This document shows, piece after piece, positions 16,839-26,098 of a stretch of DNA of 64,000 nucleotides; position 1 is the stretch's first letter; every line of letters begins with the position of its first letter. The stretch lies in contig DFLF01000017.1 in the NCBI GenBank assembly GCA_002373675.1, forward strand, positions 248,001 through 312,000, in the 5' to 3' direction. This stretch comes from Pseudobutyrivibrio sp. UBA3626 (GTDB lineage: Bacteria > Bacillota > Clostridia > Lachnospirales > Lachnospiraceae). The notes under the pieces are model-generated. The model worked only from the letters and a program-made list of their open reading frames with translations, did no database searches and was not told the origin of the DNA. The position numbers were made by a program, and so were the translations under genes.

Positions 16839-18173
16839 TCAAATCATTTTACCCATATAGCAAACCAGGAGCAAAACCATATCCACAAGCAGTTTACATC
16901 CACCTGTAAGTTGCGGAGCCAGAAATAAAGCATACATCCCCGATGCCGTATCTTCCATTCTTAGTTTCTCTGCTTTATTCATCATCTGCTGGTTTCGTCT
17001 GATAATATCTTCAATCTGATCAGACGCATTAGCTCCTGTACCTTCTGACAGAGAAAACAGCATCTTCATAGCGCTTCTTACCTCTGGCATATTATAGTCA
17101 TCAAGAAAACTATTATATGGTTTCATGCTGGTTGGGTCTCTTTTTAATTCCAGAATTAATTTTGCCAGTTCATCCTGCATTAAAAGAGGTGCATCCTTAA
17201 GCGACTTAAATATTGCCACCTGTACATTTTCACTTTGCAGTAACAAAGACACTTGAAGAAGCCACCTTGGAAACTCCTTTTCAAACGCTCTTGTAAGCTG
17301 CTTTCTCGTAATCTTAAGTGATATATAATGCGACGAAGGTTTCTCTTTATACTTTTGGAATCGTTTGTATTTTGCGACCATTATCTTATCATCCCTAGTA
17401 TCCTCCTCTAGAAAATCCACAGAAAGCTTCCTGTCTGCAAGATAATATATCCACATATCAAGAAATATCACTGCAAATGTTATAATCTGTGATATCATCT
17501 CACTACCAACAGACACATCCATCCTCTCAGCCATATAATACAAGATAGAGCAAAGCAAAAGAGATGTTACTATTGACATTAATATCAAAACCTTCTGGTG
17601 CTTCCTAATTTTCATCTGCTCATATACTCTATCTGCCCACATTCTCCTCGCTTCTAATATAAGCTGCATACAGGAAATATACGCACCGCCATTAGCTTCT
17701 ACTGATAATGCAAAACCATGCATAGTCTTAAGTCCTTCATACTGGTATTCTTCACATATCATCTTGAGTGCCTTAGACTCCACATCATTTTCCTCATATG
17801 TATCCCTGATATATTTAATTGCTTTATTAATAACGTCACACATTTTCCCCTTTAAAAAAAGCTCCTTAACATCATTAAGTGTAGATAGAATCTTGCCATT
17901 TTTCATAAAGGAATACATGAATTGTTCCATATATATATTTACATCAGAAAACCTCTGTTGCTGATATCTATTGTAGTTATAATTCTTGATATACAAAGGA
18001 AGCATCAATATTACACATATGCAAAGTACTATAATAAATACAGAATTAAGCTGAAATAACAATCCTATAAGCACCGTTGAAATAACCATCACTATGTATG
18101 TAATAACCATTTTAGGAAGCGAAAACACATAACCATATTTTATTAGTTCATCAGATAACTTCTTTCTTTTCAT
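16839..18173 (-). CDS. TadB/TadC-like inner-membrane platform protein (T2SF domain)
   Basis: About 444 aa with TM pairs near the N-terminus (about 20-65), the middle (about 195-250) and the C-terminus. The last 150 residues match the type II secretion F fold of TadC (LFSLSEGTGANASDQIEDI, then a terminal helix). Canonical Tad systems use two proteins, TadB and TadC; this single ORF could cover both roles. The ATG at 18173 is chosen because GGAGAAGG precedes it; it overlaps the end of the TadA-like gene by 23 nt. The protein would form the platform driven by that ATPase. Confidence 0.8.
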   Translation of the reverse strand: MKRKKLSDELIKYGYVFSLPKMVITYIVMVISTVLIGLLFQLNSVFIIVLCICVILMLPLYIKNYNYNRYQQQRFSDVNIYMEQFMYSFMKNGKILSTLNDVKELFLKGKMCDVINKAIKYIRDTYEENDVESKALKMICEEYQYEGLKTMHGFALSVEANGGAYISCMQLILEARRMWADRVYEQMKIRKHQKVLILMSIVTSLLLCSILYYMAERMDVSVGSEMISQIITFAVIFLDMWIYYLADRKLSVDFLEEDTRDDKIMVAKYKRFQKYKEKPSSHYISLKITRKQLTRAFEKEFPRWLLQVSLLLQSENVQVAIFKSLKDAPLLMQDELAKLILELKRDPTSMKPYNSFLDDYNMPEVRSAMKMLFSLSEGTGANASDQIEDIIRRNQQMMNKAEKLRMEDTASGMYALFLAPQLTGGCKLLVDMVLLLVCYMGKMI

Positions 18174-19191
18174 AATATGTTCCTTCTCCTTTCCATACAC
18201 TTGCTTTCTCTCTATAATCCTTGCTATCATTTGTATCAGCAAATTCTTTCAGATTGATATTGTTTTCACGATTTTCTCTTGAAAATGTGCATATTTGCTC
18301 TATATGCCTTTTTGCATAATGTCTTCCATTCTCCTTAACATCACACCTCTTTACAAGTACCCCAACATCAATAAAAGAATAGATATCATTCTCCATATTG
18401 CTACTTTTGAGACGACCCGCCATATTAAGCATCCTGTCAGGGATTTTACGAACGTCATCAGTATGAATAGTCGTAATACCTCTAACACCGGTAGAAAAGC
18501 ACTCTAAGAGATATATCACTTCACTTGACCTTACTTCTGATAGCATAATCCACTTGGGATTAAGTCTAAGACACGTCTTTATCGCCTTTGAGTAATCCAC
18601 AATATCATTTACCTTAAGTTCTATACAATCCTTTCCTTCGTTAATCATGCTATAATGCCATTCTGCGTTGTCTTCTATGGTTATAACCCTCTCTTCCTTA
18701 TCAATATATTTAGAAAAGAATTTCGCACATTCAGTCTTACCTGCCCCAGGCTCACCGCAGAAGACTATATTCTTCTTTTCTTTAATACTACTTTTTAAAA
18801 ATTCAAGCATCTCTCTGGTGCAAAACCCTGATGAAATCATAGATTGTTCTGTAAGTCTTACACTTGGAAGGGACTTTCTTATACAGAAAGTCCTTCCCGA
18901 CATAGCCACTGACTCATGAACAATAGTAATTCTAAGAAAATCGGTCTCAGCTTCTAGTACAGGATATTGCTTGTTAAAAGGTTTACTTACAGCGTTAGAT
19001 ACTCTTGCAGAAAATTGTTCTACGAAATCATCACTTATAATATCCTTCGCACATTTTCTATAGTTATCGCTATAGGTAAGCCACAAGGTCTGACCATTAT
19101 AATCAATGTCCGTAATGTCATCATCACATACATATGAATATAACACCCCAAAGAAATCGCCTGTTTCTTCTATTAAACTCTTCCTTTTCAA
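18151..19191 (-). CDS. tadA: TadA-like secretion/pilus assembly ATPase
   Basis: A 346-aa hexameric ATPase of the type II/IV secretion superfamily. Motifs are Walker A GEPGAGKT (146-153), Asp box TIEDNAEW (171-178), Walker B WIMLSEVR (214-221) and His box TTIHTDD (240-246). The GxHP element before the His box is altered to GVRGI. It starts at a TTG (19191) preceded by GGAGGAAATAA. It powers assembly or secretion of the small pilin-like proteins encoded around it. The N-terminal domain is shorter than in canonical TadA (often over 400 aa). The gene lies 33 nt after the first EYG peptide. Confidence 0.88.
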   Translation of the reverse strand: MKRKSLIEETGDFFGVLYSYVCDDDITDIDYNGQTLWLTYSDNYRKCAKDIISDDFVEQFSARVSNAVSKPFNKQYPVLEAETDFLRITIVHESVAMSGRTFCIRKSLPSVRLTEQSMISSGFCTREMLEFLKSSIKEKKNIVFCGEPGAGKTECAKFFSKYIDKEERVITIEDNAEWHYSMINEGKDCIELKVNDIVDYSKAIKTCLRLNPKWIMLSEVRSSEVIYLLECFSTGVRGITTIHTDDVRKIPDRMLNMAGRLKSSNMENDIYSFIDVGVLVKRCDVKENGRHYAKRHIEQICTFSRENRENNINLKEFADTNDSKDYREKASVWKGEGTYYEKKEVI

Positions 19192-19224
19192 TTATTTCCT
19201 CCTCTCTCATACGCAAAGTAAGTG

Positions 19225-19395
19225 CTACATTCCCGGATTTGCCTTAGTAAAAAATGTTGTAACAAGATTAGAAAACTCTTTTCCTACTATGCCATTATCC
19301 TGCGATCCAATCACAAATGTCACAACAGCGACAAGCGCTATAATTGCAATAACTGTAATAAGCGCCGGTCCATATTCCTTAAGAATATCTTGCAT
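19225..19395 (-). CDS. 56-aa Flp-like minipilin, first gene of the Tad-like operon
   Basis: The ATG at 19395 follows AAAGGAGGTG. The product starts MQDILKEYGPA, continues with a TM helix (about 11-30) and ends in a short polar tail (VGKEFSNLVTTFFTKANPGM). The EY pair followed by a hydrophobic stretch matches the start of mature Flp pilins, but there is no upstream leader for a prepilin peptidase. As the first and best-translated gene it is the likely major subunit. This role is inferred. Confidence 0.72.
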   Translation of the reverse strand: MQDILKEYGPALITVIAIIALVAVVTFVIGSQDNGIVGKEFSNLVTTFFTKANPGM

Positions 19396-19552
19396 AAAAA
19401 CACCTCCTTTCAGGTAATTTCTACGCCTTAAATTACATTATGAGAAAAAATAGCTACGAAAATAGCTATAACGAGCCGATGGCTCTCTTGACACACCTAT
19501 AAGATAACACTTCTTATTCGAACTATCAATCGAACAAATTATTAAATTTTTA

Positions 19553-19580
19553 TTAACTTTTGTATAAAATATGGTATTAT
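19553..19580 (+). promoter_or_regulatory. promoter of the cyclophilin gene
   Basis: TTAACT (19553-19558), 16-bp spacer, TATTAT (19575-19580) with an extended -10 TGG. The start codon is 38 nt downstream and is preceded by GAAGG. Confidence 0.5.
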
Positions 19581-19618
19581 AGATAGGTATTTTTTATTTA
19601 GAGAAAGAAGGTAAAAAA

Positions 19619-20140
19619 ATGGCTCAAAATCCAATCGTAACAATCAAAATGGACTCAGGTAAAGTTATTAGAGCTGAACTTTATCCTGACGTTGCACCTA
19701 ACTCAGTTAACAACTTTATCAGTTTAATTAAATCTGGATTTTATAACGGCGTAGGGTTTCACAGAGTAATCCCGGGCTTTATGATTCAAGGTGGTGATCC
19801 TGATGGAATCGGAACAGGTGGTCCTGGTTATTCTATAAAAGGAGAGTTTAGTAGTAACGGATTCAAAAACGACTTAAAACATACTGAAGGTGTACTTTCC
19901 ATGGCTCGTTCTATGATGCCTGATAGTGCAGGAAGCCAATTTTTCATTATGCATAAGACAAGCCCTCATCTTGATGGCGACTACGCTGCTTTTGGAAAGG
20001 TTATAGAAGGTCTAGAAGTAGTTGATGAAATTGCAAATGTTGATAGAGACTATAACGACATGCCTCTAGAACCGCAAATTATGACTGAAGTAACTGTAGA
20101 TACATTTGGAACAGATTATCCTGAGCCAGAGAAGTGCTAG
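19619..20140 (+). CDS. cyclophilin-type peptidyl-prolyl cis-trans isomerase
   Basis: A 173-aa single-domain cyclophilin that speeds proline isomerisation during folding. It shows the family core FHRVIPGFMIQGGDPDG (residues about 50-66), with catalytic R, F, M and Q in place, then SMARSMMPDSAGSQFFIMH and the terminal YAAFGKVIEG. There is no signal peptide, so it is cytoplasmic. It has its own promoter and is followed 49 nt later by the DUF1846 gene, probably in the same transcript. Confidence 0.96.
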   Translation: MAQNPIVTIKMDSGKVIRAELYPDVAPNSVNNFISLIKSGFYNGVGFHRVIPGFMIQGGDPDGIGTGGPGYSIKGEFSSNGFKNDLKHTEGVLSMARSMMPDSAGSQFFIMHKTSPHLDGDYAAFGKVIEGLEVVDEIANVDRDYNDMPLEPQIMTEVTVDTFGTDYPEPEKC

Positions 20141-20189
20141 ATAACACACTATTCACAGACACAAATATTTATAAAAAGGAAAAAAGATT

Positions 20190-21656
20190 ATGAAAAAAGG
20201 TTTTGATAATGATAAATATTTAAAAACTCAGTCTGAGCATATTATCGAAAGAATCAACAAATTCGACAACAAACTTTATCTAGAATTCGGTGGTAAACTT
20301 CTTGATGATTACCATGCCACAAGAGTTCTTCCTGGCTTCAAAGCAGATTCTAAATTACAAATGCTTATGAAGCTTAAAGACAAAGCTGAAATTGTTATGG
20401 TTGTGTCATCTGAAGATATCGAGAAGAACAAAGTTCGTGAGGATCTGGGAATTACATACGATAACGATGTAATTCGACTTGTTAAAGAATTTCAGAATCG
20501 CGGATTATATGTAGGTAGCGTTGTACTTACAAAATATACTAACCAAAGAGCTGCTAACCTGTTTGCATCAAGACTTGAGGAAATGAATATCAAGATATAT
20601 CACCACTATCTTATTGCCGGATATCCTAATGATGTATCAACAATAGTAAGTGATGACGGATTTGGCAAAAATGACTTTATTGAGACAGAACGTCCTCTTG
20701 TAGTCGTAACTGCACCAGGACCTGGAAGCGGCAAAATGAGTACTTGCCTATCGCAATTATATCATCACAACAAGCAGGGATTAAGAGCCGGATATGCCAA
20801 GTTCGAGACTTTCCCTATATGGAATCTCCCACTTGAACATCCTGTTAACCTTGCATATGAAGCTGCAACAGCAGATCTTAATGACATTAACATGATTGAC
20901 CCATTCCATTTGTCTAAATATGGCGTTTCAACTGTAAACTACAACAGAGACATTGAGATATATCCTGTATTAAATGCTATATTTACAGAAATATACGGTG
21001 AAAGCCCTTATGCATCTCCTACAGATATGGGTGTTAACATGGCTGGAAACTGTATTATCGATGATGAAGCCTGCTGTAAAGCGTCTAAGCAAGAGATAAT
21101 AAGAAGATATTATGAAGCAATAACCGGCGTGGCAGAAGGAAAGCGGGAGAAATCAGAAGTTAATAAAATAGAACTGCTAATGAGTCAATTAAATCTACAT
21201 GTTAGAGACAGAGCTGTTGTTACACCTGCACTTGAAAGAGAAGAAAAGACGGGTAAACCAGCTACTGCAATAGAACTTCCAGACGGTAAGATTGTCACAG
21301 GAAAAACAGGCGACTTATTAGGCCCTTGCTCTGCTGCGCTTGTAAATGTGTTAAAGGAACTAGCAGGTATTGACCATGATATTAAAATTCTGTCACCTGA
21401 GTCAATCGCTCCTATACAGAAGCTAAAAACCAATTATTTGGGTAGCAAAAATCCCCGCCTGCACACAGACGAGGTATTAATTGCACTGTCAGCTACGGCA
21501 GCAACAAATGAAGATGCTGCAAAAGCTTTATCTAAGCTTCACGACTTAAAAGGTTCTCAAGTTCATTCTACTGTTCTTCTTTCATCAGTAGATAAGCAGG
21601 TGTTCAAGAAGCTGGAATGTAACGTTACATACGAGCCTAAGAACTGGACTATCTAG
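20190..21656 (+). CDS. DUF1846 domain protein
   Basis: A 488-aa cytoplasmic protein of the DUF1846 family (PF08903), recognised by its full-length similarity pattern, including the glycine-rich VVTAPGPGSGKMSTCLSQLY (about 171-190). That segment looks like a nucleotide-binding loop. Structures of relatives exist but the biochemical role is not settled. The start follows AAAAAGGAAAA. Its stop codon overlaps the stop of the convergent 166-aa gene on the other strand (shared CTAG at 21653-21656). Confidence 0.93.
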   Translation: MKKGFDNDKYLKTQSEHIIERINKFDNKLYLEFGGKLLDDYHATRVLPGFKADSKLQMLMKLKDKAEIVMVVSSEDIEKNKVREDLGITYDNDVIRLVKEFQNRGLYVGSVVLTKYTNQRAANLFASRLEEMNIKIYHHYLIAGYPNDVSTIVSDDGFGKNDFIETERPLVVVTAPGPGSGKMSTCLSQLYHHNKQGLRAGYAKFETFPIWNLPLEHPVNLAYEAATADLNDINMIDPFHLSKYGVSTVNYNRDIEIYPVLNAIFTEIYGESPYASPTDMGVNMAGNCIIDDEACCKASKQEIIRRYYEAITGVAEGKREKSEVNKIELLMSQLNLHVRDRAVVTPALEREEKTGKPATAIELPDGKIVTGKTGDLLGPCSAALVNVLKELAGIDHDIKILSPESIAPIQKLKTNYLGSKNPRLHTDEVLIALSATAATNEDAAKALSKLHDLKGSQVHSTVLLSSVDKQVFKKLECNVTYEPKNWTI

Positions 21657-22153
21657 AACCTGTCAAAGAAGCCCTGACTATCACTTATATCATAGTTAAC
21701 TCCGTTAAATGTAAATACAGTAGGCGATTGGAATGTTATAAGTGCATCACTTCCTGTATTTCTATTAATAGTAAAAGTATATTGTGCTGGTGTTACTTCT
21801 GCAGAAGAAACATCAGCTATTTTTATATTCTTTAATCCATTCCAGATAGCATTTATCTCGTTTGGATCTGTATAGATTATTGTATTGCCATCTTTAATTA
21901 CAGAAATACGTGTAATTGGATTAGATGGGAGATTCGCATCTAATGCATACAAATCTTGATTATTACAGAATTGCAAAAAGTCGTTATTAGGCACAACACC
22001 AATTACCTTTTCCTTTTTTTCTTCTTCTTTTGGTTCACCCGGCTCACCATATTTTATCGTCATTACAAGGCCAAAAATAAGCCCTCCTATAAGAAGTACA
22101 AATGCAATAATAAGGATTATCCAAAAAGCTTTTTTCTCTACTACATTTCCCAT
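21653..22153 (-). CDS. single-pass membrane protein of unknown function
   Basis: The 166-aa product has one TM helix (about 8-30), a charged GEPKEEEKKEK spacer, and a small beta-rich extracytoplasmic domain (about 60-166). No family is recognised. GGGAG precedes the ATG. It stands alone between the convergent DUF1846 gene and the chemoreceptor remnant. The domain size suits a small binding or inhibitor fold, but nothing more can be supported. Confidence 0.7.
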   Translation of the reverse strand: MGNVVEKKAFWIILIIAFVLLIGGLIFGLVMTIKYGEPGEPKEEEKKEKVIGVVPNNDFLQFCNNQDLYALDANLPSNPITRISVIKDGNTIIYTDPNEINAIWNGLKNIKIADVSSAEVTPAQYTFTINRNTGSDALITFQSPTVFTFNGVNYDISDSQGFFDRF

Positions 22154-22275
22154 AAAAATCTCCCTTCAATGTACATTTTTATTTTATACTTTTTTTTATT
22201 TTTTGCAAGACATCTAGTTATAGTTCCCATATTGTCTGATTCTCTTCTATATGTTATAATTTTGCTGTTTCGTGA

Positions 22276-22698
22276 AAAAAAATTATTAATCGTACAGATG
22301 AGTTCGGAGAAATTACTCATAATATGAACGCTCTTGTATCTAAGCTTAAATCTGTAGTCGGCAACATACAAAAAGCATCAAGCATAGTAGATGACCATGC
22401 TTCCAAGCTTGCAGATACAGCGAAACAAATTTCCGGAACTGCAGAAGTCTCAGCCATTGGCGATGAGGTTATCACAGTTCTTAGCGAGACAGTAGATATT
22501 ATTCAAGGTCTCATAGATAACGTCTCAGGAACAGTTGATGGTGTAAATACTATATCTGATCTTACAGACGAATGTAACTCGAACAAGGAGCAAATAGTTG
22601 ATGCAATGCATTCGCTTTCGGAAATATCTGAAAGAAATGCAGCCTCAACTCAAGAGACATCTTCTTCTATGCAAGAGTTAAATATAAATCTAAATTAA
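22276..22698 (+). pseudogene. remnant of a methyl-accepting chemotaxis protein
   Basis: The open frame begins after a stop at 22273-22275, and its first residues (RTDEFGEIT, 22291-22317) look like the end of a HAMP domain. The following coiled-coil ends with the typical receptor motif ENAASTQETSSSMQELN-like (ISERNAASTQETSSSM). No sensor domain, TM helix or kinase-contact hairpin tip is present, and only about 135 residues remain of a normal 500-650. The internal part also seems shortened. No ribosome binding site precedes the ATG at 22324. It is best read as a decayed gene. Confidence 0.75.
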
Positions 22699-22735
22699 AA
22701 AGCCGATGATTCCCTGGTTTAGGAATCATCGGCTT
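22699..22735. terminator. bidirectional intrinsic terminator
   Basis: A perfect 14-bp stem (AAGCCGATGATTCC at 22700-22713 and its complement at 22722-22735) with an 8-nt loop. The minus-strand T run (TTTTTAATTTA) ends carB; the plus-strand side is followed by CTCTTT. Confidence 0.8.
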
Positions 22736-22748
22736 CTCTTTACTTCTT

Positions 22749-25700
22749 CTACTTTATCTCACTATGAAATTCCTGAAGCGACTTAACTGATTCTTCTGTA
22801 TTCGTCTTAATATAGTGAATACCCTGTGCAGTAGCTCTTGCTGCCGCCATTGTTGTCATATAAGGTACCTGTGCCTTGATTGCAGCCTTTCTTAAATAGC
22901 TGTCATCATTAACACATTCTTTGCCTACAGGAGTATTAACAATCAAGTCAATATCGCCGTTAGTTATCATATCCTTGATATTAGGACGACCTTCGTATAA
23001 TTTCTTAACCTTGGTTGCAGGAATTCCTGCTTCTACGATTAAGTCGTATGTACGTCCTGTTCCAAGAATCTTGAAGCCATCTTCATGGAACTGCTTAGCA
23101 ATCTCAACAAGCTCTGGTTTATCCTTATCATTTACAGAAATAAGAACTGTTCCCTCAAGTGGAAGCTTAGACTGAATTGCCTCCTGAGCCTTGTAGAAAG
23201 CTTCACCATAAGATGGGCTGATTCCAAGAACTTCACCAGTTGAACGCATCTCAGGTCCAAGTACCGGGTCAACCTCGGGGAACATATTGAATGGAAATGC
23301 TGCTTCCTTAACTCCGTAGTTAGGAATCTTCCTCTCCTTCATATCAACTATAGGAGAAGGATTACCTGTAAGCTCTGATGTAATGATATCAGTTGCAAGC
23401 GGCACCATTCTAATATTACATACCTTAGATACAAGTGGCACTGTACGAGAAGCTCTTGGGTTAGCCTCTAATACATATACCTTGTCATTCTCGATAGCAT
23501 ATTGCATATTCATGAGACCTCTAACATTCATCTCAACTGCAATTCTTCTTGTGTATTCCTTAATTGTCTTAACATTTTCATCAGATATATGAGCCGATGG
23601 AATAATACATGCTGAGTCTCCTGAGTGAACACCTGCAAGCTCGATATGCTCCATAACAGCAGGAACATAAGCGTTAGTTCCATCAGAGATAGCATCAGCC
23701 TCACACTCCATAGCGTGATTCAAGAATCTATCAATAAGAATTGGGCGATCAGGTGTAACACCAACGGCCGCATTCATGTATTCTACAAGGGTCTCTTCGT
23801 CATATACGACTTCCATGCCACGTCCACCAAGAACGTATGAAGGTCTAACCATTACAGGATAGCCAATTCTGTTGGCAATCTCTATTGCTTCATCCACATC
23901 AACAGCCATTCCCGATTCTGGCATTGGAATATCAAGCTTATCCATCATAGCTCTAAACTGGTCTCTGTCTTCTGCAAGATCAATAACTGCAGGAGATGTA
24001 CCAAGAATCTTAACACCGTTTTCTTCAAGCTGAGCAGCTAAGTTAAGTGGTGTCTGACCGCCAAACTGTGCAATAACACCAAGTGGTTTCTCTTTATTGT
24101 AAATGCTAAGAACATCCTCTAATGTAAGTGGCTCAAAGTATAATTTGTCAGAAGTATCATAATCTGTTGATACCGTCTCAGGATTACAGTTGACAATAAT
24201 TGTCTCAAAGCCAAGCTTCTTAAGAGCTTTTGCCGCATGTACACAACAATAATCGAACTCAATACCCTGTCCGATTCTGTTAGGACCGCCACCTAGAATC
24301 ATTATCTTCTTGTTATCTGATACTACATCCTTGTCCTTGGCATTATATGTAGAATAATAATAAGCTGCATCCTTTGTTCCGCTAACATGAACACCTTCCC
24401 AGGCTTCTTCTACACCAAGTTCAATTCTCTTATTTCTCACCTTGGCTTCATCAACATCTAGAATCTGGCTTAAGTATTTGTCAGAGAAACCGTCTTTCTT
24501 AGCCTTGATAAGTAACTCGTCACTTGGAAGAGAACCTTTAGACTTAGCTAATTCTTCCTCTTCTTCTACCAGCTCTTTCATCTGCTCTATGAAATATGTC
24601 TTAACCTTGGTAATATCATATATCTCTTCAACAGATGCACCCTTTCTAAGTGCTTCATACATAATGAAATGTCTCTCTGATGATGGAGTAATTAACATCT
24701 GAAGAAGCTCTTCCTTAGACTTGGTATCAAAGTCCTTAGCATGGCCAAGTCCGTATCTTCCAATCTCAAGAGAACGAATAGCCTTCTGGAAAGCTTCCTT
24801 GTATGTCTTACCAATAGACATAACTTCACCAACAGCTTTCATCTGTGTTCCAAGCTTGTCTTCTACACCTTTGAACTTCTCGAATGCCCAACGTGCAAAC
24901 TTGATAACAACATAGTCTCCATCAGGAACGTATTTATCAAGTGTACCGTACTTGCCACATTCAATATCCTTAAGAGTAAGCCCACATGCAAGCATAGCAG
25001 ATACAAGAGCAATTGGAAATCCTGTTGCTTTTGACGCAAGGGCAGATGAACGGCTCGTTCTTGGATTAATCTCTATAACAACTATTCTGTCTGATACAGA
25101 ATCGTGGGCGAACTGTACATTTGTTCCACCAATAACCTGAACCTTATCTACAATCTTATATGCCTGTTCTTGCAGTCTCTTCTGTACTTCCTCAGATATG
25201 GTAAGCATAGGAGCACTACAGAAGGAATCTCCTGTATGAACTCCCAGAGGATCGATATTCTCAATAAAGCATACAGTAATCATATTGCCCTCTGAGTCAC
25301 GAACAACTTCAAGTTCCAATTCTTCCCATCCAAGGATAGACTCTTCTACAAGAACCTGACCTACAAGTGATGCCTGAAGTCCCCTTTTACATACAACCTG
25401 TAATTCCTCCTTGTTGTATACAAGACCGCCACCGGCTCCACCCATTGTATAAGCAGGTCTAAGAACAACAGGATAGCCTAACTTGTCTGCGATTGCTAAT
25501 GCTTCGTCAACAGAATATGCAACCTCAGATCTCGCCATCTCTATACCAAGAGAATTCATTGTCTCCTTGAATTCAATTCTATCTTCGCCTCTCTCAATTG
25601 CATCAACCTGAACACCTATAACCTTTACGTTATACTTGTCAAGCACACCTGCTTTATTTAACTCTGAACATAAATTAAGTCCTGATTGTCCTCCCAAATT

Positions 25701-25964
25701 AGGAAGCAGGGCATCCGGACGTTCTTTAGCAATAATCTGCTCTAATCTATGTACATTTAAAGGCTCAATATATGTAACATCAGCAGTCTCTGGGTCTGTC
25801 ATAATTGTTGCAGGGTTAGAATTAACTAGTACAATCTCATATCCAAGCTTCTTAAGAGCTTTACAAGCTTGAGTACCAGAATAATCAAATTCGCAAGCCT
25901 GACCAATTATAATAGGACCAGAACCAATTATAAGAACTTTATTAATATCTTCGCGTTTTGGCAT
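22749..25964 (-). CDS. carB: carbamoyl-phosphate synthase large subunit
   Basis: 1071 aa, the usual length. It makes carbamoyl phosphate from bicarbonate, ammonia (channelled from the CarA glutaminase) and two ATP, for pyrimidines and arginine. Two homologous ATP-grasp halves are visible (GSGPIIIGQACEFDYSG at the N-terminus and GGGPNRIGQGIEFDYCCVH near 555), plus a C-terminal MGS-like regulatory domain (about 935-1071). The small subunit carA is not next to it: the upstream neighbour is a metal ABC permease gene. GGAG precedes the start. carA must lie elsewhere. Confidence 0.97.
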   Translation of the reverse strand: MPKREDINKVLIIGSGPIIIGQACEFDYSGTQACKALKKLGYEIVLVNSNPATIMTDPETADVTYIEPLNVHRLEQIIAKERPDALLPNLGGQSGLNLCSELNKAGVLDKYNVKVIGVQVDAIERGEDRIEFKETMNSLGIEMARSEVAYSVDEALAIADKLGYPVVLRPAYTMGGAGGGLVYNKEELQVVCKRGLQASLVGQVLVEESILGWEELELEVVRDSEGNMITVCFIENIDPLGVHTGDSFCSAPMLTISEEVQKRLQEQAYKIVDKVQVIGGTNVQFAHDSVSDRIVVIEINPRTSRSSALASKATGFPIALVSAMLACGLTLKDIECGKYGTLDKYVPDGDYVVIKFARWAFEKFKGVEDKLGTQMKAVGEVMSIGKTYKEAFQKAIRSLEIGRYGLGHAKDFDTKSKEELLQMLITPSSERHFIMYEALRKGASVEEIYDITKVKTYFIEQMKELVEEEEELAKSKGSLPSDELLIKAKKDGFSDKYLSQILDVDEAKVRNKRIELGVEEAWEGVHVSGTKDAAYYYSTYNAKDKDVVSDNKKIMILGGGPNRIGQGIEFDYCCVHAAKALKKLGFETIIVNCNPETVSTDYDTSDKLYFEPLTLEDVLSIYNKEKPLGVIAQFGGQTPLNLAAQLEENGVKILGTSPAVIDLAEDRDQFRAMMDKLDIPMPESGMAVDVDEAIEIANRIGYPVMVRPSYVLGGRGMEVVYDEETLVEYMNAAVGVTPDRPILIDRFLNHAMECEADAISDGTNAYVPAVMEHIELAGVHSGDSACIIPSAHISDENVKTIKEYTRRIAVEMNVRGLMNMQYAIENDKVYVLEANPRASRTVPLVSKVCNIRMVPLATDIITSELTGNPSPIVDMKERKIPNYGVKEAAFPFNMFPEVDPVLGPEMRSTGEVLGISPSYGEAFYKAQEAIQSKLPLEGTVLISVNDKDKPELVEIAKQFHEDGFKILGTGRTYDLIVEAGIPATKVKKLYEGRPNIKDMITNGDIDLIVNTPVGKECVNDDSYLRKAAIKAQVPYMTTMAAARATAQGIHYIKTNTEESVKSLQEFHSEIK

Positions 25965-26098
25965 AATATATCTCCTTCTTCTTTTTTTACTCTATCATAT
26001 CTATTATAGAGATGTTGCACTTTAGATACAAGTATTTTTTGAAGTGCTTTTATATGGAATGAAAATCTCTATCCCAAAAGATAACGAACAGTAGGTGA

